The notes under the pieces are model-generated. The model was not told the DNA's origin. It did no database searches and saw only the letters and a program-made list of their open reading frames with translations. A DNA stretch of 64,000 nt from positions 1 to 64,000 of the forward strand of contig JACPHN010000032.1 of the NCBI GenBank assembly GCA_016188575.1. Reading direction: 5' to 3'. The translations under genes were made by a program, and so were the position numbers. This document shows, piece after piece, positions 1 to 8,913 of the stretch; position 1 is the stretch's first letter, and each line of letters starts with the position of its first letter. This stretch comes from Candidatus Schekmanbacteria bacterium. GTDB taxonomy: Bacteria; CSSED10-310; JACPHN01.

Positions 1-375
1 GAGCAGGGCACGCTCGTCTTCGAGCAGGGCGCGCATCAAGAGCGTCAGAGACTGGTCGCCGCGCTGGCCGCGCAGCGCCTGCAGGCACGCTTCGGCGAGG
101 GCCACGTGCAGGTCCGCCTGGTCCGGATCGGCGGCGAGGGCAACCTCGAACGCCTCTATCGCGCCAAGATAGTCCTCGTTTTGCCCTTTGAGCACGCCGT
201 CGAGGTAGTGAAAGAGCGGTTCGGCGTTCTCGGGAACCTGCAGCGCCACTGCGGCGCTGCTTTCGGCCGATGCAGCCGGCGGTCCGGGTGATGGGGGCGT
301 ATTGCCTACGCTGACGCGCGCTGTGGCACAGGAGGACAGGAGAAGGAGTACGCCGAGGAAAAGGAGCGATCTCAT
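1..375 (-). CDS. TPR lipoprotein, partial (runs off the left edge)
   Basis: This gene starts with ATG at 375 on the minus strand and stays open to base 1, so only the first 125 codons are visible. The N-terminus is a clear lipoprotein signal: MRSL, a leucine-rich core, then the lipobox LLSSC with Cys at residue 16. After a Pro/Ala/Ser-rich linker the protein becomes helical, and residues about 55-100 look like a tetratricopeptide unit (a YLGAIEAFEVALAADPDQAD segment). It is therefore probably a membrane-anchored protein-protein interaction or assembly factor, but no specific role can be read. A TACAAT -10-like hexamer lies on the minus strand at 451-456 without a good -35. Confidence 0.8.
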   Translation of the reverse strand, partial: MRSLLFLGVLLLLSSCATARVSVGNTPPSPGPPAASAESSAAVALQVPENAEPLFHYLDGVLKGQNEDYLGAIEAFEVALAADPDQADLHVALAEACLQALRGQRGDQSLTLLMRALLEDERALL

Positions 376-496
376 TGTCGGGGAAGCCGCGGGGACCCGG
401 CCTTCACGGACGCGGGCCCATCTGAGGGGGGAATGAACAACACGGCCGACATTGTAGCGCCGCATTCACGGCGCCGCACCCCCGTTATCCGGTGCG

Positions 497-665
497 CTGC
501 ATCCACCGCCTGTGCGACTGCGAGCGGTGCGGAAGGCGCATCGCGAAGACCCCCCACCTCGCCTCCCCCCGCATGCAGCCCGGCGGAGGCGAATACCCGG
601 CAGCTCGAAGAACCTCCCGCCGCATCGCCGGGGGAGGGACGGGGGCGAACAGGCGGTGGCATCAG
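497..665. repeat. Palindromic intergenic element, copy 1
   Basis: The left end CTGCATCCACC (497-507) and right end GGTGGCATCAG (655-665) are imperfect inverted copies of the ends of the copy at 30189-30326. The interior has a C-rich arm (CTCCCCCCGC) and a degenerate G-rich arm. The stop codon of the M16 peptidase gene (662-664) lies inside the right terminal repeat, so the element abuts or has extended that reading frame. Confidence 0.65.
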
Positions 666-3364
666 GGTGCGCCGTCGTCCGCCGTAAGGCGCGCCACCAC
701 CACGGAGCGCGGCGCGATAACGACCCGAGCGGCGTCTTGCAGATGCTCCGGGCAAAGTGCCGCCATCGCCTGTTCCTGGGTCAGGAAGGACTCGATGCTG
801 TCCTCGACCAGGGCGCAACCAGCGAGCTCGGCGGCGAGGGAACGCGCGCTCTGCAAGCCGGCAGCACGCGCCCCGAGATAATAGGTTCTTGCGATGTCCA
901 CCTCGGTGGTGGACAGGGGTTGGGCGGGGAGGCTCAAGAGCAGCTCCCGCGCCCGGGAAACGGCTTCGTCCTCCTTTTCGGCGGCGCACGCCAAGAAGAT
1001 GCCTATGGCACCTGATGCGACCGGGAAGGAAGCGAACGTTTGCACGACGTAGGCAAGGCTGCGCCGGCCCCGGAGCTCGAGCGACACGCGTCCCCCCGGC
1101 CCTCCAACCGCCGCGCGCAGCAGCTCAAGGGCCAGGCGGTGAGGTGAGGTCGCGTGCAAGCCGGGGCAACCGATCATGATGCCGCTCTGCTGCTTCCGAC
1201 GCCGTCTTGTCACCGCGAGTGGCGCGCCTGGAAAGGTCGGCTCGTCCACGCGCCAGCGGGCGCGAGGCGCACCGACGAGCGCAGTGAGCTGCTCGATTGC
1301 CAGGCGCGTGCGCGCGCGTGAAAGGTCGCCGACGAGAAAGGCCACGGCTGGATCTTGCTGCAGCCCGTCGCGGTGCCACTGGCGGAGACGGTCTGAGGTC
1401 AGTGCGGCCAGGTCCGCGGCGGCGCCGAGTACCGGCAAACCGTATGGGTGGTCTCCGTAGAGTGCCGCGCGAAACAGATCAGCGGTGGCGGCCGCAGTAT
1501 CGTCCTCGTGCGCCTGTATGGCGGCGAGCAGGACATTGCGTTCGGCGTCGACGCGCTCCGCCAGGAAGCTCGGTTCTGACAGGATCTCGGCCACCAGATC
1601 GAGACCCGGGGGAACGTGCCGCTCGGCGCTTTCCCACAGCCACCCGTAGGTATCCGCGCCGGTGATCCCTGCGAGGCGGCCGCCCAGACCGTCGATCGCG
1701 GCTGCCATTTCGGCTGCCGAGCGGCGGCGGGTATCTTTTTTCTGGACACTCATCATCAGCCGCGTGATGCCACAGCACCCCGGCCGCTCCCGCGCGCGCC
1801 CGCCGAGAAACAGGACGCCGGCCGTGACGAGGGGAATGAGCGGACGGTGACATAATACGACTCGCACGCCGCTCTGGGACTCCTCGATACTCGGGGTTTC
1901 CGGGGCAGGTAGCGTCCGGCGTCGCGGGGCCGCGCCCGCGGCTCGGCCCGCATGCGCCGCCAGCGCCGCCTCGCGATCCGGCATTCGCACGGGCGGATCG
2001 CCCAGGTGCGTGACGCTCGCAGGCGGCGCGCCGGACGCGACCAGTCCGTCCGCCGCGTCCTCCGGCAGAAACTCGAGGACAGTGGCGCCGTCGAGCACCA
2101 GGTATCGCCGCCCGACCTCGAGGAGCTCCTGCTCTTCGACGGCGCGCAGCGCTTCGAGGTACTCGTCGATTCCCGTGTAGCTCTCGTACGACTCGAACCA
2201 GGCAAGACTGCGCGCCAGCCCGAGCGCGCTCTCGAGCCCTGACAGAAAGGAAGTCTCGATGCGGGCGAGCGCGCGTTCCCGCTCCTCGGGCGCCGGACCA
2301 TCGAGCCGGAACCGCTCGATCTCCGCAACATACGCGTCCTCCGCTGCCTCGACCTTGTCAGCATCGACGGACATCTGAACGTAGATCAGCCCGGCGTCGC
2401 GAAACGCGTGCTGCAGCGCGCCAATGCCGGTGACGACGCGAAGATCCTCGCGCAGCCGCTGGTTAAGGCGAGCACTGACACCGCCGCCGAGCATGGTGGC
2501 CAGCAGGTCGAGAGCCGCCGCATCCGGGGTCGCCACTCCGGGCGCCCGGTATCCGACGTGCACGAGAGGCCGCCGCGTTGGGCCGTGCTGCTGGTACACG
2601 GCGAGCCCCGTCGGCGCGGGAAGCTCCTGTGGCAGAGGATCCGAACCCTCGTCGCCATCGGCGCGCGCCTGATCGGCTCCAAAGGCCGAGAACGCGGCGG
2701 CGATGCAGCCGGTGATTGCGGCCGCGTCGACCGGGCCAACAACGCTCACGACCGTGCGCTCGGGCCGGTAGAAACGGCGGTGAAATGCGAGCACGTCGTC
2801 GCGGCGATAGCTGCGAAGCTGCTCCGGCATGCCCATCCGCCATCGACCGATGGGATGGCGCGGAAACATCAGCCCAAGAAAGCGCTCGAAGCTGACCGCG
2901 GCCGGCGAATCCAGCTTGCGCAGCACCTCCTCGATGATGACCTCGAGCTCCCGCGCAAGCTCGTCCGCGCCAACCAGCGGGGACGTATAGCACTCGGCGA
3001 GCAGGTCGACGGCGGCGGGCACGTGTGCGGCCGGAACGGTCGCCGTGTACACCGTGCAGTCGTAGCCGGTGGCGGCGTTGCGGGCGGCTCCAAGGCGGCG
3101 GAAGGCCTCGTCGAGCCGTTCCTGAGAAGGGTACGACGGGGTGCCTTTCAGGCAGAGGTGCTCGAGAACGTGAGCGATGCCGACCGCTTCCGGCGCTTCA
3201 TCGAAGTAGCCGGCATTCACATGGATCGCGAGACCGGCGACGGCGGCGTGCTCCCAGCGGCGGACGAGTATGCGCAAGCCGTTTTCCAGCGTCGTCGCCA
3301 GCACGCCGCGGGAAAAAGCTGGCGTCCACGGGGTAAAGGCGGTGGAGGTTGTGCTCGCGCTCAT
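662..3364 (-). CDS. M16 (pitrilysin/insulinase) family zinc peptidase, two-domain
   Basis: The 900-residue protein has the inverted zinc motif HxxEH of M16 peptidases at H65-E68-H69 (HVLEHLCLKGT) and the distal glutamate ligand about 76 residues later (E145 in EVIIEEVLRK). The second half, from about residue 440, is a second M16 fold without the zinc motif, giving the usual clam-shell of catalytic plus inactive domains. No signal peptide is evident, so a cytoplasmic or periplasm-associated role in degrading peptides is possible. I chose ATG 3364 because AAGGA lies 8 nt upstream; the frame is open further upstream but that part is low-complexity and unconvincing. The stop codon lies within a repeat element. 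Confidence 0.88.
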   Translation of the reverse strand: MSASTTSTAFTPWTPAFSRGVLATTLENGLRILVRRWEHAAVAGLAIHVNAGYFDEAPEAVGIAHVLEHLCLKGTPSYPSQERLDEAFRRLGAARNAATGYDCTVYTATVPAAHVPAAVDLLAECYTSPLVGADELARELEVIIEEVLRKLDSPAAVSFERFLGLMFPRHPIGRWRMGMPEQLRSYRRDDVLAFHRRFYRPERTVVSVVGPVDAAAITGCIAAAFSAFGADQARADGDEGSDPLPQELPAPTGLAVYQQHGPTRRPLVHVGYRAPGVATPDAAALDLLATMLGGGVSARLNQRLREDLRVVTGIGALQHAFRDAGLIYVQMSVDADKVEAAEDAYVAEIERFRLDGPAPEERERALARIETSFLSGLESALGLARSLAWFESYESYTGIDEYLEALRAVEEQELLEVGRRYLVLDGATVLEFLPEDAADGLVASGAPPASVTHLGDPPVRMPDREAALAAHAGRAAGAAPRRRTLPAPETPSIEESQSGVRVVLCHRPLIPLVTAGVLFLGGRARERPGCCGITRLMMSVQKKDTRRRSAAEMAAAIDGLGGRLAGITGADTYGWLWESAERHVPPGLDLVAEILSEPSFLAERVDAERNVLLAAIQAHEDDTAAATADLFRAALYGDHPYGLPVLGAAADLAALTSDRLRQWHRDGLQQDPAVAFLVGDLSRARTRLAIEQLTALVGAPRARWRVDEPTFPGAPLAVTRRRRKQQSGIMIGCPGLHATSPHRLALELLRAAVGGPGGRVSLELRGRRSLAYVVQTFASFPVASGAIGIFLACAAEKEDEAVSRARELLLSLPAQPLSTTEVDIARTYYLGARAAGLQSARSLAAELAGCALVEDSIESFLTQEQAMAALCPEHLQDAARVVIAPRSVVVARLTADDGAP

Positions 3365-3702
3365 GGTCGTCCTTGTTAGTGCTGCTTGACAACAGGCAGG
3401 CAACTGGGCTAAGAGGGAACGATAGCGCCAGACGGCTGCCACGGGAAGAGCACCCAGGCCGGCGCCGCAGGCCGCGCGCGTCGCGCCGGGGTGGCGGTAA
3501 CCGAGCTTCCCGTGATGATTCTCAGGCACCGCAAGCTGCGGAGCGGGGCCGAGCACAGTCGATTGCCACGTGCGGCCAGCATGCGGTGCGCCGGGCGCCG
3601 CGATTGAGGCTCGGCAGCGCCCCGAGAATGGCCGAGTGACACGGCATCCAGAGGCACCGGTGCAAGCGGTGCTCGCGGCCAGGACGACGAACGAGGTTGG
3701 GG
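3365..3702. other. Divergent intergenic region between the M16 peptidase and korA
   Basis: This 338-bp gap separates two divergent genes. A TTGACA hexamer lies on the plus strand at 3386-3391, with only a weak -10 (CTAAGA) 17 bp further on, about 290 nt before korA. I see no RNA gene or convincing open frame here. Confidence 0.4.
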
Positions 3703-5700
3703 ATGAGCGCAATCGCGGCCCGCGCCGAGGCGGGCAATACGCCGGAAATAGACGAAGTAGATCAGGTCGTGGTGAGATTCGCGGGCGATTCCGGCGACGG
3801 AATTCAGCTCGCCGGCACGCAGTTCAGTACGACTGCCGTGGTCGTCGGCAATGATATCGCCACCTTCCCCGATTACCCAGCGGAAATCCGCGCGCCCGCC
3901 GGATCACTGCCGGGAGTCAGTGGCTACCAGATCCATCTCTCGAGCCACGACATCCGCACGCCCGGCGACTCCCCGAATGTGCTCGTGGCCATGAACCCGG
4001 CGGCGCTCAAGACGAACCTTCCGGCGCTCGAACGCGGCGGGATCGTCATCGTCAACAGCGACGCCTTCACGCCTCTGAACCTACAAAAAGCGGGATACGC
4101 GGACAACCCACTGAGCGGCGAGGCGCTGTCGAGCTACCGGGTCATCGCAGTGCCGATCAGCACGCTGAACTTCAAGGGTCTGGAGCGCGTAGAGTTGCCC
4201 AAGAAACAGCTCGATCGGTGCAAGAATTTCTTCGCGCTCGGCCTTGTCTACTGGATGTTCGATCGACCTCTGGAGCCCACCCTGCGCTGGATACAGGCCA
4301 AGTTTCGCAACGACGATCCCGTCGGCGAGGCCAACGCGCAGGCACTGCGCGAGGGGTATCACTACGGCGAGACCATCGAGGCGCCGAGCATGCGCATGCG
4401 CGTCGGCGCGGCGACCTTTCCGCCGGGCGTCTACCGCAACATCACGGGCAATGGCGCGCTTGCGCTCGGGTTGGTAGCAGCCTCGGCGCTTTCCGGGAAG
4501 CCGCTATTTTACGGGACGTATCCGATCACACCCGCCAGCGACATCCTTCACGATCTGAGCCGGCGCAAGGAATATGGGGTCAGGGTCTTCCAGGCGGAAG
4601 ACGAGATCGCCGCCATTGGTGCGGCTATCGGCGCGGCGTACGGAGGAGCGCTGGCGGTGACCGGAACCAGCGGGCCCGGGCTCGCCCTCAAGAGCGAGGC
4701 CATTGGTCTGGCTGTCATGACGGAGCTCCCGCTTGTGATCCTCGACGTGCAGCGCGCCGGGCCGAGCACCGGAATGCCGACAAAGACGGAGCAAAGCGAT
4801 CTGCTGCAGGCCATATATGGGCGCAACGGGGAATCGCCGGTCGCGGTCCTGGCGGCGGCGACGCCGTCTGACTGTTTCGACACCGCCCTCGAAGCCTGCC
4901 GCCTCGCGCTGGAGCTCATGACGCCGGTGATTCTGCTGTCGGACGCCTACCTCGGCAACGCCGCCGAACCCTGGAAGCTCCCTGAGCTGTCGTCGCTGCG
5001 CCCCATCACCATTAGCCATCCGCGGGCCGGGAACGGCTTCTTACCCTACGCGCGCGACCCCGAAACGATGGCGAGGCCCTGGGCGATCCCCGGAACCCCG
5101 CAACTGGAGCATCGCATCGGCGGGCTGGAGAAGGCCGACGGTAGCGGCCAGGTTTCCTACGATCCGCATAACCACGAGCACATGGTAGCGGTGCGCGCGG
5201 AGCGAATCGCGCGCATCTCACAGCGCATCGCGCCGGCATTCGTCTATGGCGCGGCCGCGGGAGACGTGCTCATCGTGAGCTGGGGGGGCACGAAGGGCGC
5301 GGTCTTCACGGCCGTGGATCAGCTCCGAAAACAGGGGCTAAGTGTGGCGGCGATGCACCTTCGACACCTCAATCCGCTTCCTGGCAACGTTGGAGAGGTG
5401 CTCGGCCGCTTCCGCCACGTGCTGGTCGCCGAGCTGAACCGCGGCCAGTTGCTCATGCTGCTGCGTGCTCGCTACCTGGTCGGTGCCACCGGATTGAACA
5501 AGGTTCAGGGCCTGCCGTTTCGCGTCTCGGAAATCGTCGACGCGGTGCGGGAGCTCCTCGGGCGCGGACGGCGGCATCTGAGGAAGGAGGAGAAACATGG
5601 AGCTCACGAGGACCGAGGTACCGGTGCCGGCAGCGACAGCGCCCTTGACGCGCGCAGACTTCGCTTCGGACCAAGAAGTGCGCTGGTGCCCGGGATGTGA
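3703..5700 (+). CDS. korA: 2-oxoacid:ferredoxin oxidoreductase subunit alpha (KorA-like, gamma-alpha fusion)
   Basis: This is the large subunit of a two-subunit 2-oxoacid:acceptor oxidoreductase, which decarboxylates a 2-oxoacid (probably 2-oxoglutarate) to its acyl-CoA and reduces ferredoxin. The N-terminal ~200 residues are the gamma-type domain (VVVRFAGDSGDGIQLAG), followed by the alpha pyrimidine-binding domain (GTYPITPASDILHDLSRR, then QAEDEIAAIGAAIGAA, then GPGLALKSEAIGLA) and the transketolase C-terminal domain. ATG 3703 has GAGG 6 nt upstream; a TTG two codons earlier is less likely. Family similarity ends near VRELLG at about 5560, and the frame then continues into korB to 5700. It is the first gene of a korAB pair. 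Confidence 0.92.
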   Translation: MSAIAARAEAGNTPEIDEVDQVVVRFAGDSGDGIQLAGTQFSTTAVVVGNDIATFPDYPAEIRAPAGSLPGVSGYQIHLSSHDIRTPGDSPNVLVAMNPAALKTNLPALERGGIVIVNSDAFTPLNLQKAGYADNPLSGEALSSYRVIAVPISTLNFKGLERVELPKKQLDRCKNFFALGLVYWMFDRPLEPTLRWIQAKFRNDDPVGEANAQALREGYHYGETIEAPSMRMRVGAATFPPGVYRNITGNGALALGLVAASALSGKPLFYGTYPITPASDILHDLSRRKEYGVRVFQAEDEIAAIGAAIGAAYGGALAVTGTSGPGLALKSEAIGLAVMTELPLVILDVQRAGPSTGMPTKTEQSDLLQAIYGRNGESPVAVLAAATPSDCFDTALEACRLALELMTPVILLSDAYLGNAAEPWKLPELSSLRPITISHPRAGNGFLPYARDPETMARPWAIPGTPQLEHRIGGLEKADGSGQVSYDPHNHEHMVAVRAERIARISQRIAPAFVYGAAAGDVLIVSWGGTKGAVFTAVDQLRKQGLSVAAMHLRHLNPLPGNVGEVLGRFRHVLVAELNRGQLLMLLRARYLVGATGLNKVQGLPFRVSEIVDAVRELLGRGRRHLRKEEKHGAHEDRGTGAGSDSALDARRLRFGPRSALVPGM

Positions 5701-6634
5701 TGATTATGCGATTCTGGCGCAGGTGCAGAAGACCATGCCGGCGCTCGGGATTCCGCGCGAGAACATCGTGATCGTCTCCGGAATCGGCTGCTCCAGTCGG
5801 TTTCCGTATTACATGGCGACCTACGGCTTTCACACCATCCACGGGCGCGCCCCCGCCATCGCGACGGGGCTCAAGATCGCCAGGCCGGAGCTGAGCGTGT
5901 GGGTGGTGACCGGAGACGGCGACGGGCTTTCGATCGGCGGCAATCACCTGCTTCACGCCATGCGCCGTAACGTCGGGCTCAAGATCTTGCTCTTCAACAA
6001 TCGCGTGTACGGCTTGACGAAGGGCCAGTTCTCGCCGACTTCCGAAGTCGGCAAGAAAACCAAGTCCAGTCCGATGGGGAGCATCGAGAGGCCGGTAAAT
6101 CCGGTGTCCTTCGCGCTCGCGGCGGAGGCCACATTTGTGGCACGGGTGGCGGCGGTCGATCAGGACCTGCTCGGGAAAATCCTGCGGCGCGCTGCCGTCC
6201 ATCGCGGCGTCGCCTTTGTCGAGATTCTGCAGAATTGCCCGATCTTCAATGACGGCACCTTCGACTCGCTCACGGACCGCCGCACGAAGACTGACAGGAC
6301 CGTGCTCCTCGAGCACGGCGCGCCGCTCATCTATGGGCGGCAGCGGGATCGCGGCCTCGCGCTCGACGGGCTTGACTTGCGCGTCACGACGGCTACGGGC
6401 GACGGAGCGACAAGTCGGCTACTCGTGCACGATGAGCAGGCGCCGAGCGCGACCCTCGCCTTCCTGCTGAGCAGGCTGGAAGACCCCGTGGCCGTTGGCG
6501 TATTTCGGGCCGTGGAGAGCCCGACGTTCGAAGACGGGGTCCTGCGGCAGGAGCGGAGCGCCGCGCGGGAAGGTAAGCAGGCCGACCTGGAGACCTTGCT
6601 ATACCGAGGAGCAGACACCTGGAAGGTCGAGTGA
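5597..6634 (+). CDS. korB: 2-oxoacid:ferredoxin oxidoreductase subunit beta (KorB-like)
   Basis: This is the 345-residue thiamine-diphosphate-binding partner of KorA. It has the CPGC motif at 31-34, GIGCSS at 63-68, and the TPP/Mg motif GDGDG at 106-110 followed by a GGNHLLHAMRRN stretch and LLFNNRVYGLTKGQ. The C-terminal ~100 residues are less conserved, as in other KorB proteins. The ATG at 5597 has a strong ribosome-binding site (AAGGAGGAG). It overlaps the korA frame by 104 nt, more than the usual few bases, so the two products should be translationally coupled. The substrate cannot be fixed from sequence alone; 2-oxoglutarate is the best guess from the length and the two-subunit form. 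Confidence 0.93.
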   Translation: MELTRTEVPVPAATAPLTRADFASDQEVRWCPGCDDYAILAQVQKTMPALGIPRENIVIVSGIGCSSRFPYYMATYGFHTIHGRAPAIATGLKIARPELSVWVVTGDGDGLSIGGNHLLHAMRRNVGLKILLFNNRVYGLTKGQFSPTSEVGKKTKSSPMGSIERPVNPVSFALAAEATFVARVAAVDQDLLGKILRRAAVHRGVAFVEILQNCPIFNDGTFDSLTDRRTKTDRTVLLEHGAPLIYGRQRDRGLALDGLDLRVTTATGDGATSRLLVHDEQAPSATLAFLLSRLEDPVAVGVFRAVESPTFEDGVLRQERSAAREGKQADLETLLYRGADTWKVE

Positions 6635-6846
6635 TGCCGCCGGCGCGACAATGATGCGCATTCCGCTTCCGCACAGCTTGCGGTCGAAGCAGGTGGCGAA
6701 TTCAGGGTGCTTGCGGAGCGCGGGCGGTTCGTGCTTCCTTTTGTTCACGCAACGCGCAATACTGTCTCCCCGATTCGGCACAGGACGGACCGCTGCCGAC
6801 ACCACAACTCAGCCACCACAACTCAGCGCCAGTACCTGATGAGCTC

Positions 6847-8907
6847 ATGACCAAAATCGCACCGACCCCGCCCCTGGCTGAGATTCGGCCCGAAGTGACC
6901 ACGATCCACGGCGAATCGCGCCTCGATGAATACTCCTGGATGCGCGATCGTAACGCCGCAATCCCCTACCTCGAAGCGGAAAACGCCTACGCCCGAGAGG
7001 CGACGGCGCCCCTCGCCGACCTGGAAGAGCAGCTCTTCTCGGAGCTGCGCGCGCGCCTGGCCGACAACGATGGGTCGGCGCCCGTAAAGCGGGGCCACTA
7101 CGTCTACTACTGGAAGACCCGAGTGGGCCAGCGGTACAAGGTGCACTGCCGGCGCCTGGAGGCGGACGCGGCAGCGAGCGAAGAGGTAATCCTCGATGAA
7201 AACGAGCTCGCGCGCGACCAGGAGTTCATGGCGCTGGCATTTGTCAAAGTCAGCCCGAACCACTGCTTGGTGGCGTTTGCCGTGGACACCACGGGGTACG
7301 AGTGCTACACGATCAGGGTGAAGGATCTGCGCACCGGCGGGCTACTGGCCGACGAGATTGCGGGCGCCGCGGAAACCTTCGCCTGGAATGGCGCGGGCAG
7401 CGGCTTCTACTATGGGCTACGCGACGACAGTAATCGGATAGATCGTCTGATGTATCACGAGCTCGGGGCACCGGTCGCGAGCGACCGTCTGGTTTATCGC
7501 GAGCCCGATCCCATCTTCGATGTCGATGTGCAGACGAGCCGGGACGGTCTGTACGACTTCCTGATCATCGCCGGCATGAATACGATGGAGATCCGCTTCC
7601 GGCCGACGGCCACGCCGGAGGCCGAGTTCCACGTCCTGCTTCCCCGCCGCACGCGGATTTGGGGGAGCGCGGAGCATCACCGCGGGCACTTCTACGTGCT
7701 GACAAATCTAAACGCTCCGGATGGGGTGTTGCTGCGGTCGCCGGTCGAGACCTGCGCGCGCGCATCCGCCTGGGTTCCGGTAGCCACCGCGGGTGCGGGT
7801 GAGAGCTTGAGCGCGTTCGACCTGTTCTCGAGCTACCTCGTCTTGTATATGCGGCGGAATGGGCGACAACTCATCCGCATCATCGCGCTCGACAACGGTG
7901 ACGCCCAACATGAGATCCGCTTTCCGGAAGCGTTGTTCGCGGTGACGCGCGAAGAGAATCCGGATTTCGACGCGACGCGCCTGCGCGTAGCGTACTCCTC
8001 TCTCAAGACTCCGCCGACGCTGTACGAGTACGACATGGCGGAACGTGCGCTAGGTGTGATCAAGAGCACGCCGATGCCCGGATATGACCCTGCGGCGTAC
8101 GAGCTTCACAGTCTGAGCGCCTTGGCGGCAGACGATACGCCCATCCCGTTGTCCGTAATCCACCGGCAGGGCGTCGATCTTCTTGGGAAGAATCCAGTGC
8201 TGCTTACGGCGTATGGGGCCTATGGTGTCAGCTACGAGCCGCGGTTTTCCAGCGATTGGCCGAGTCTACTGGACCGCGGCGTCGTCGTGGCCATCGCGCA
8301 TGTCAGGGGCGGCGGGGAGCTCGGGGACGCGTGGTATCGCCAGGGCACCTACCTCGCGAAGAAAACGACCTTCGCGGATCTGATCAGTTGCGCCGAGCAC
8401 CTGCTCGCGACGGGAATCGCCGCCAAGGGCAAGCTCGCACTGCAGGGTCGGAGCGCCGGCGGTCTGCTTACTGGAGCGGTCGCCTGTGTTCGGCCGGACC
8501 TCTTCACAGTCATCGTCTCGGAAGTCCCGTTTGTCGATGTTCTGACTGCCATGCTCGACCCGACCGTCCCCTTGACCACGACAACCTATGAGGAATGGGG
8601 CAACCCGAGCGAGGATCCGCGAGTCTACGACTACATCAAGTCCTACTCCCCGTACGAGAACGTGGGGCAGCGTGCGTACCCCCACATGATGGTCCTTGCC
8701 GGGCTCAACGACTATCGAGTGCAGTACTGGCAGCCAGCGAAGTGGGTCGCACGGCTCCGCGCGCGGAAGACGGACGACAATCAGTTGATCTTTCGCACCA
8801 ACATGGAGGCCGGGCACCGAGGTTCGTCGGATCGGATGGCGTCGCTGCGGGAGCGGGCGGCCGTCCAGGCCTTTGTGCTCCACCATCTGGGAGCTACGGG
8901 GCAATAG
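6847..8907 (+). CDS. ptrB: Oligopeptidase B (S9A family serine peptidase)
   Basis: The 686-residue protein is a full-length prolyl oligopeptidase-family enzyme, closest in pattern to oligopeptidase B, which cuts short peptides after basic residues in the cytoplasm. The N-terminal ~400 residues form the beta-propeller (start HGESRLDEYSWMRDRN). The hydrolase domain shows HVRGGGELGDAWYRQG, then the catalytic triad: Ser536 in GRSAGG, Asp622 in AGLNDYRVQYWQPAKW and His657 in EAGHRGSSDR. No signal peptide is present. ATG 6847 has only a weak upstream purine stretch. The gene stands alone between korB and the minus-strand kinase gene, whose stop is only 6 bp away in convergent orientation. Confidence 0.92.
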   Translation: MTKIAPTPPLAEIRPEVTTIHGESRLDEYSWMRDRNAAIPYLEAENAYAREATAPLADLEEQLFSELRARLADNDGSAPVKRGHYVYYWKTRVGQRYKVHCRRLEADAAASEEVILDENELARDQEFMALAFVKVSPNHCLVAFAVDTTGYECYTIRVKDLRTGGLLADEIAGAAETFAWNGAGSGFYYGLRDDSNRIDRLMYHELGAPVASDRLVYREPDPIFDVDVQTSRDGLYDFLIIAGMNTMEIRFRPTATPEAEFHVLLPRRTRIWGSAEHHRGHFYVLTNLNAPDGVLLRSPVETCARASAWVPVATAGAGESLSAFDLFSSYLVLYMRRNGRQLIRIIALDNGDAQHEIRFPEALFAVTREENPDFDATRLRVAYSSLKTPPTLYEYDMAERALGVIKSTPMPGYDPAAYELHSLSALAADDTPIPLSVIHRQGVDLLGKNPVLLTAYGAYGVSYEPRFSSDWPSLLDRGVVVAIAHVRGGGELGDAWYRQGTYLAKKTTFADLISCAEHLLATGIAAKGKLALQGRSAGGLLTGAVACVRPDLFTVIVSEVPFVDVLTAMLDPTVPLTTTTYEEWGNPSEDPRVYDYIKSYSPYENVGQRAYPHMMVLAGLNDYRVQYWQPAKWVARLRARKTDDNQLIFRTNMEAGHRGSSDRMASLRERAAVQAFVLHHLGATGQ

Positions 8908-8913
8908 CTGCCG

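Noticed and set aside
2408-3379. Plus-strand frame of 323 codons opposite the M16 peptidase
   Set aside because: It has no recognisable domain and is antisense to a well supported peptidase with zinc motif and a good ribosome-binding site.
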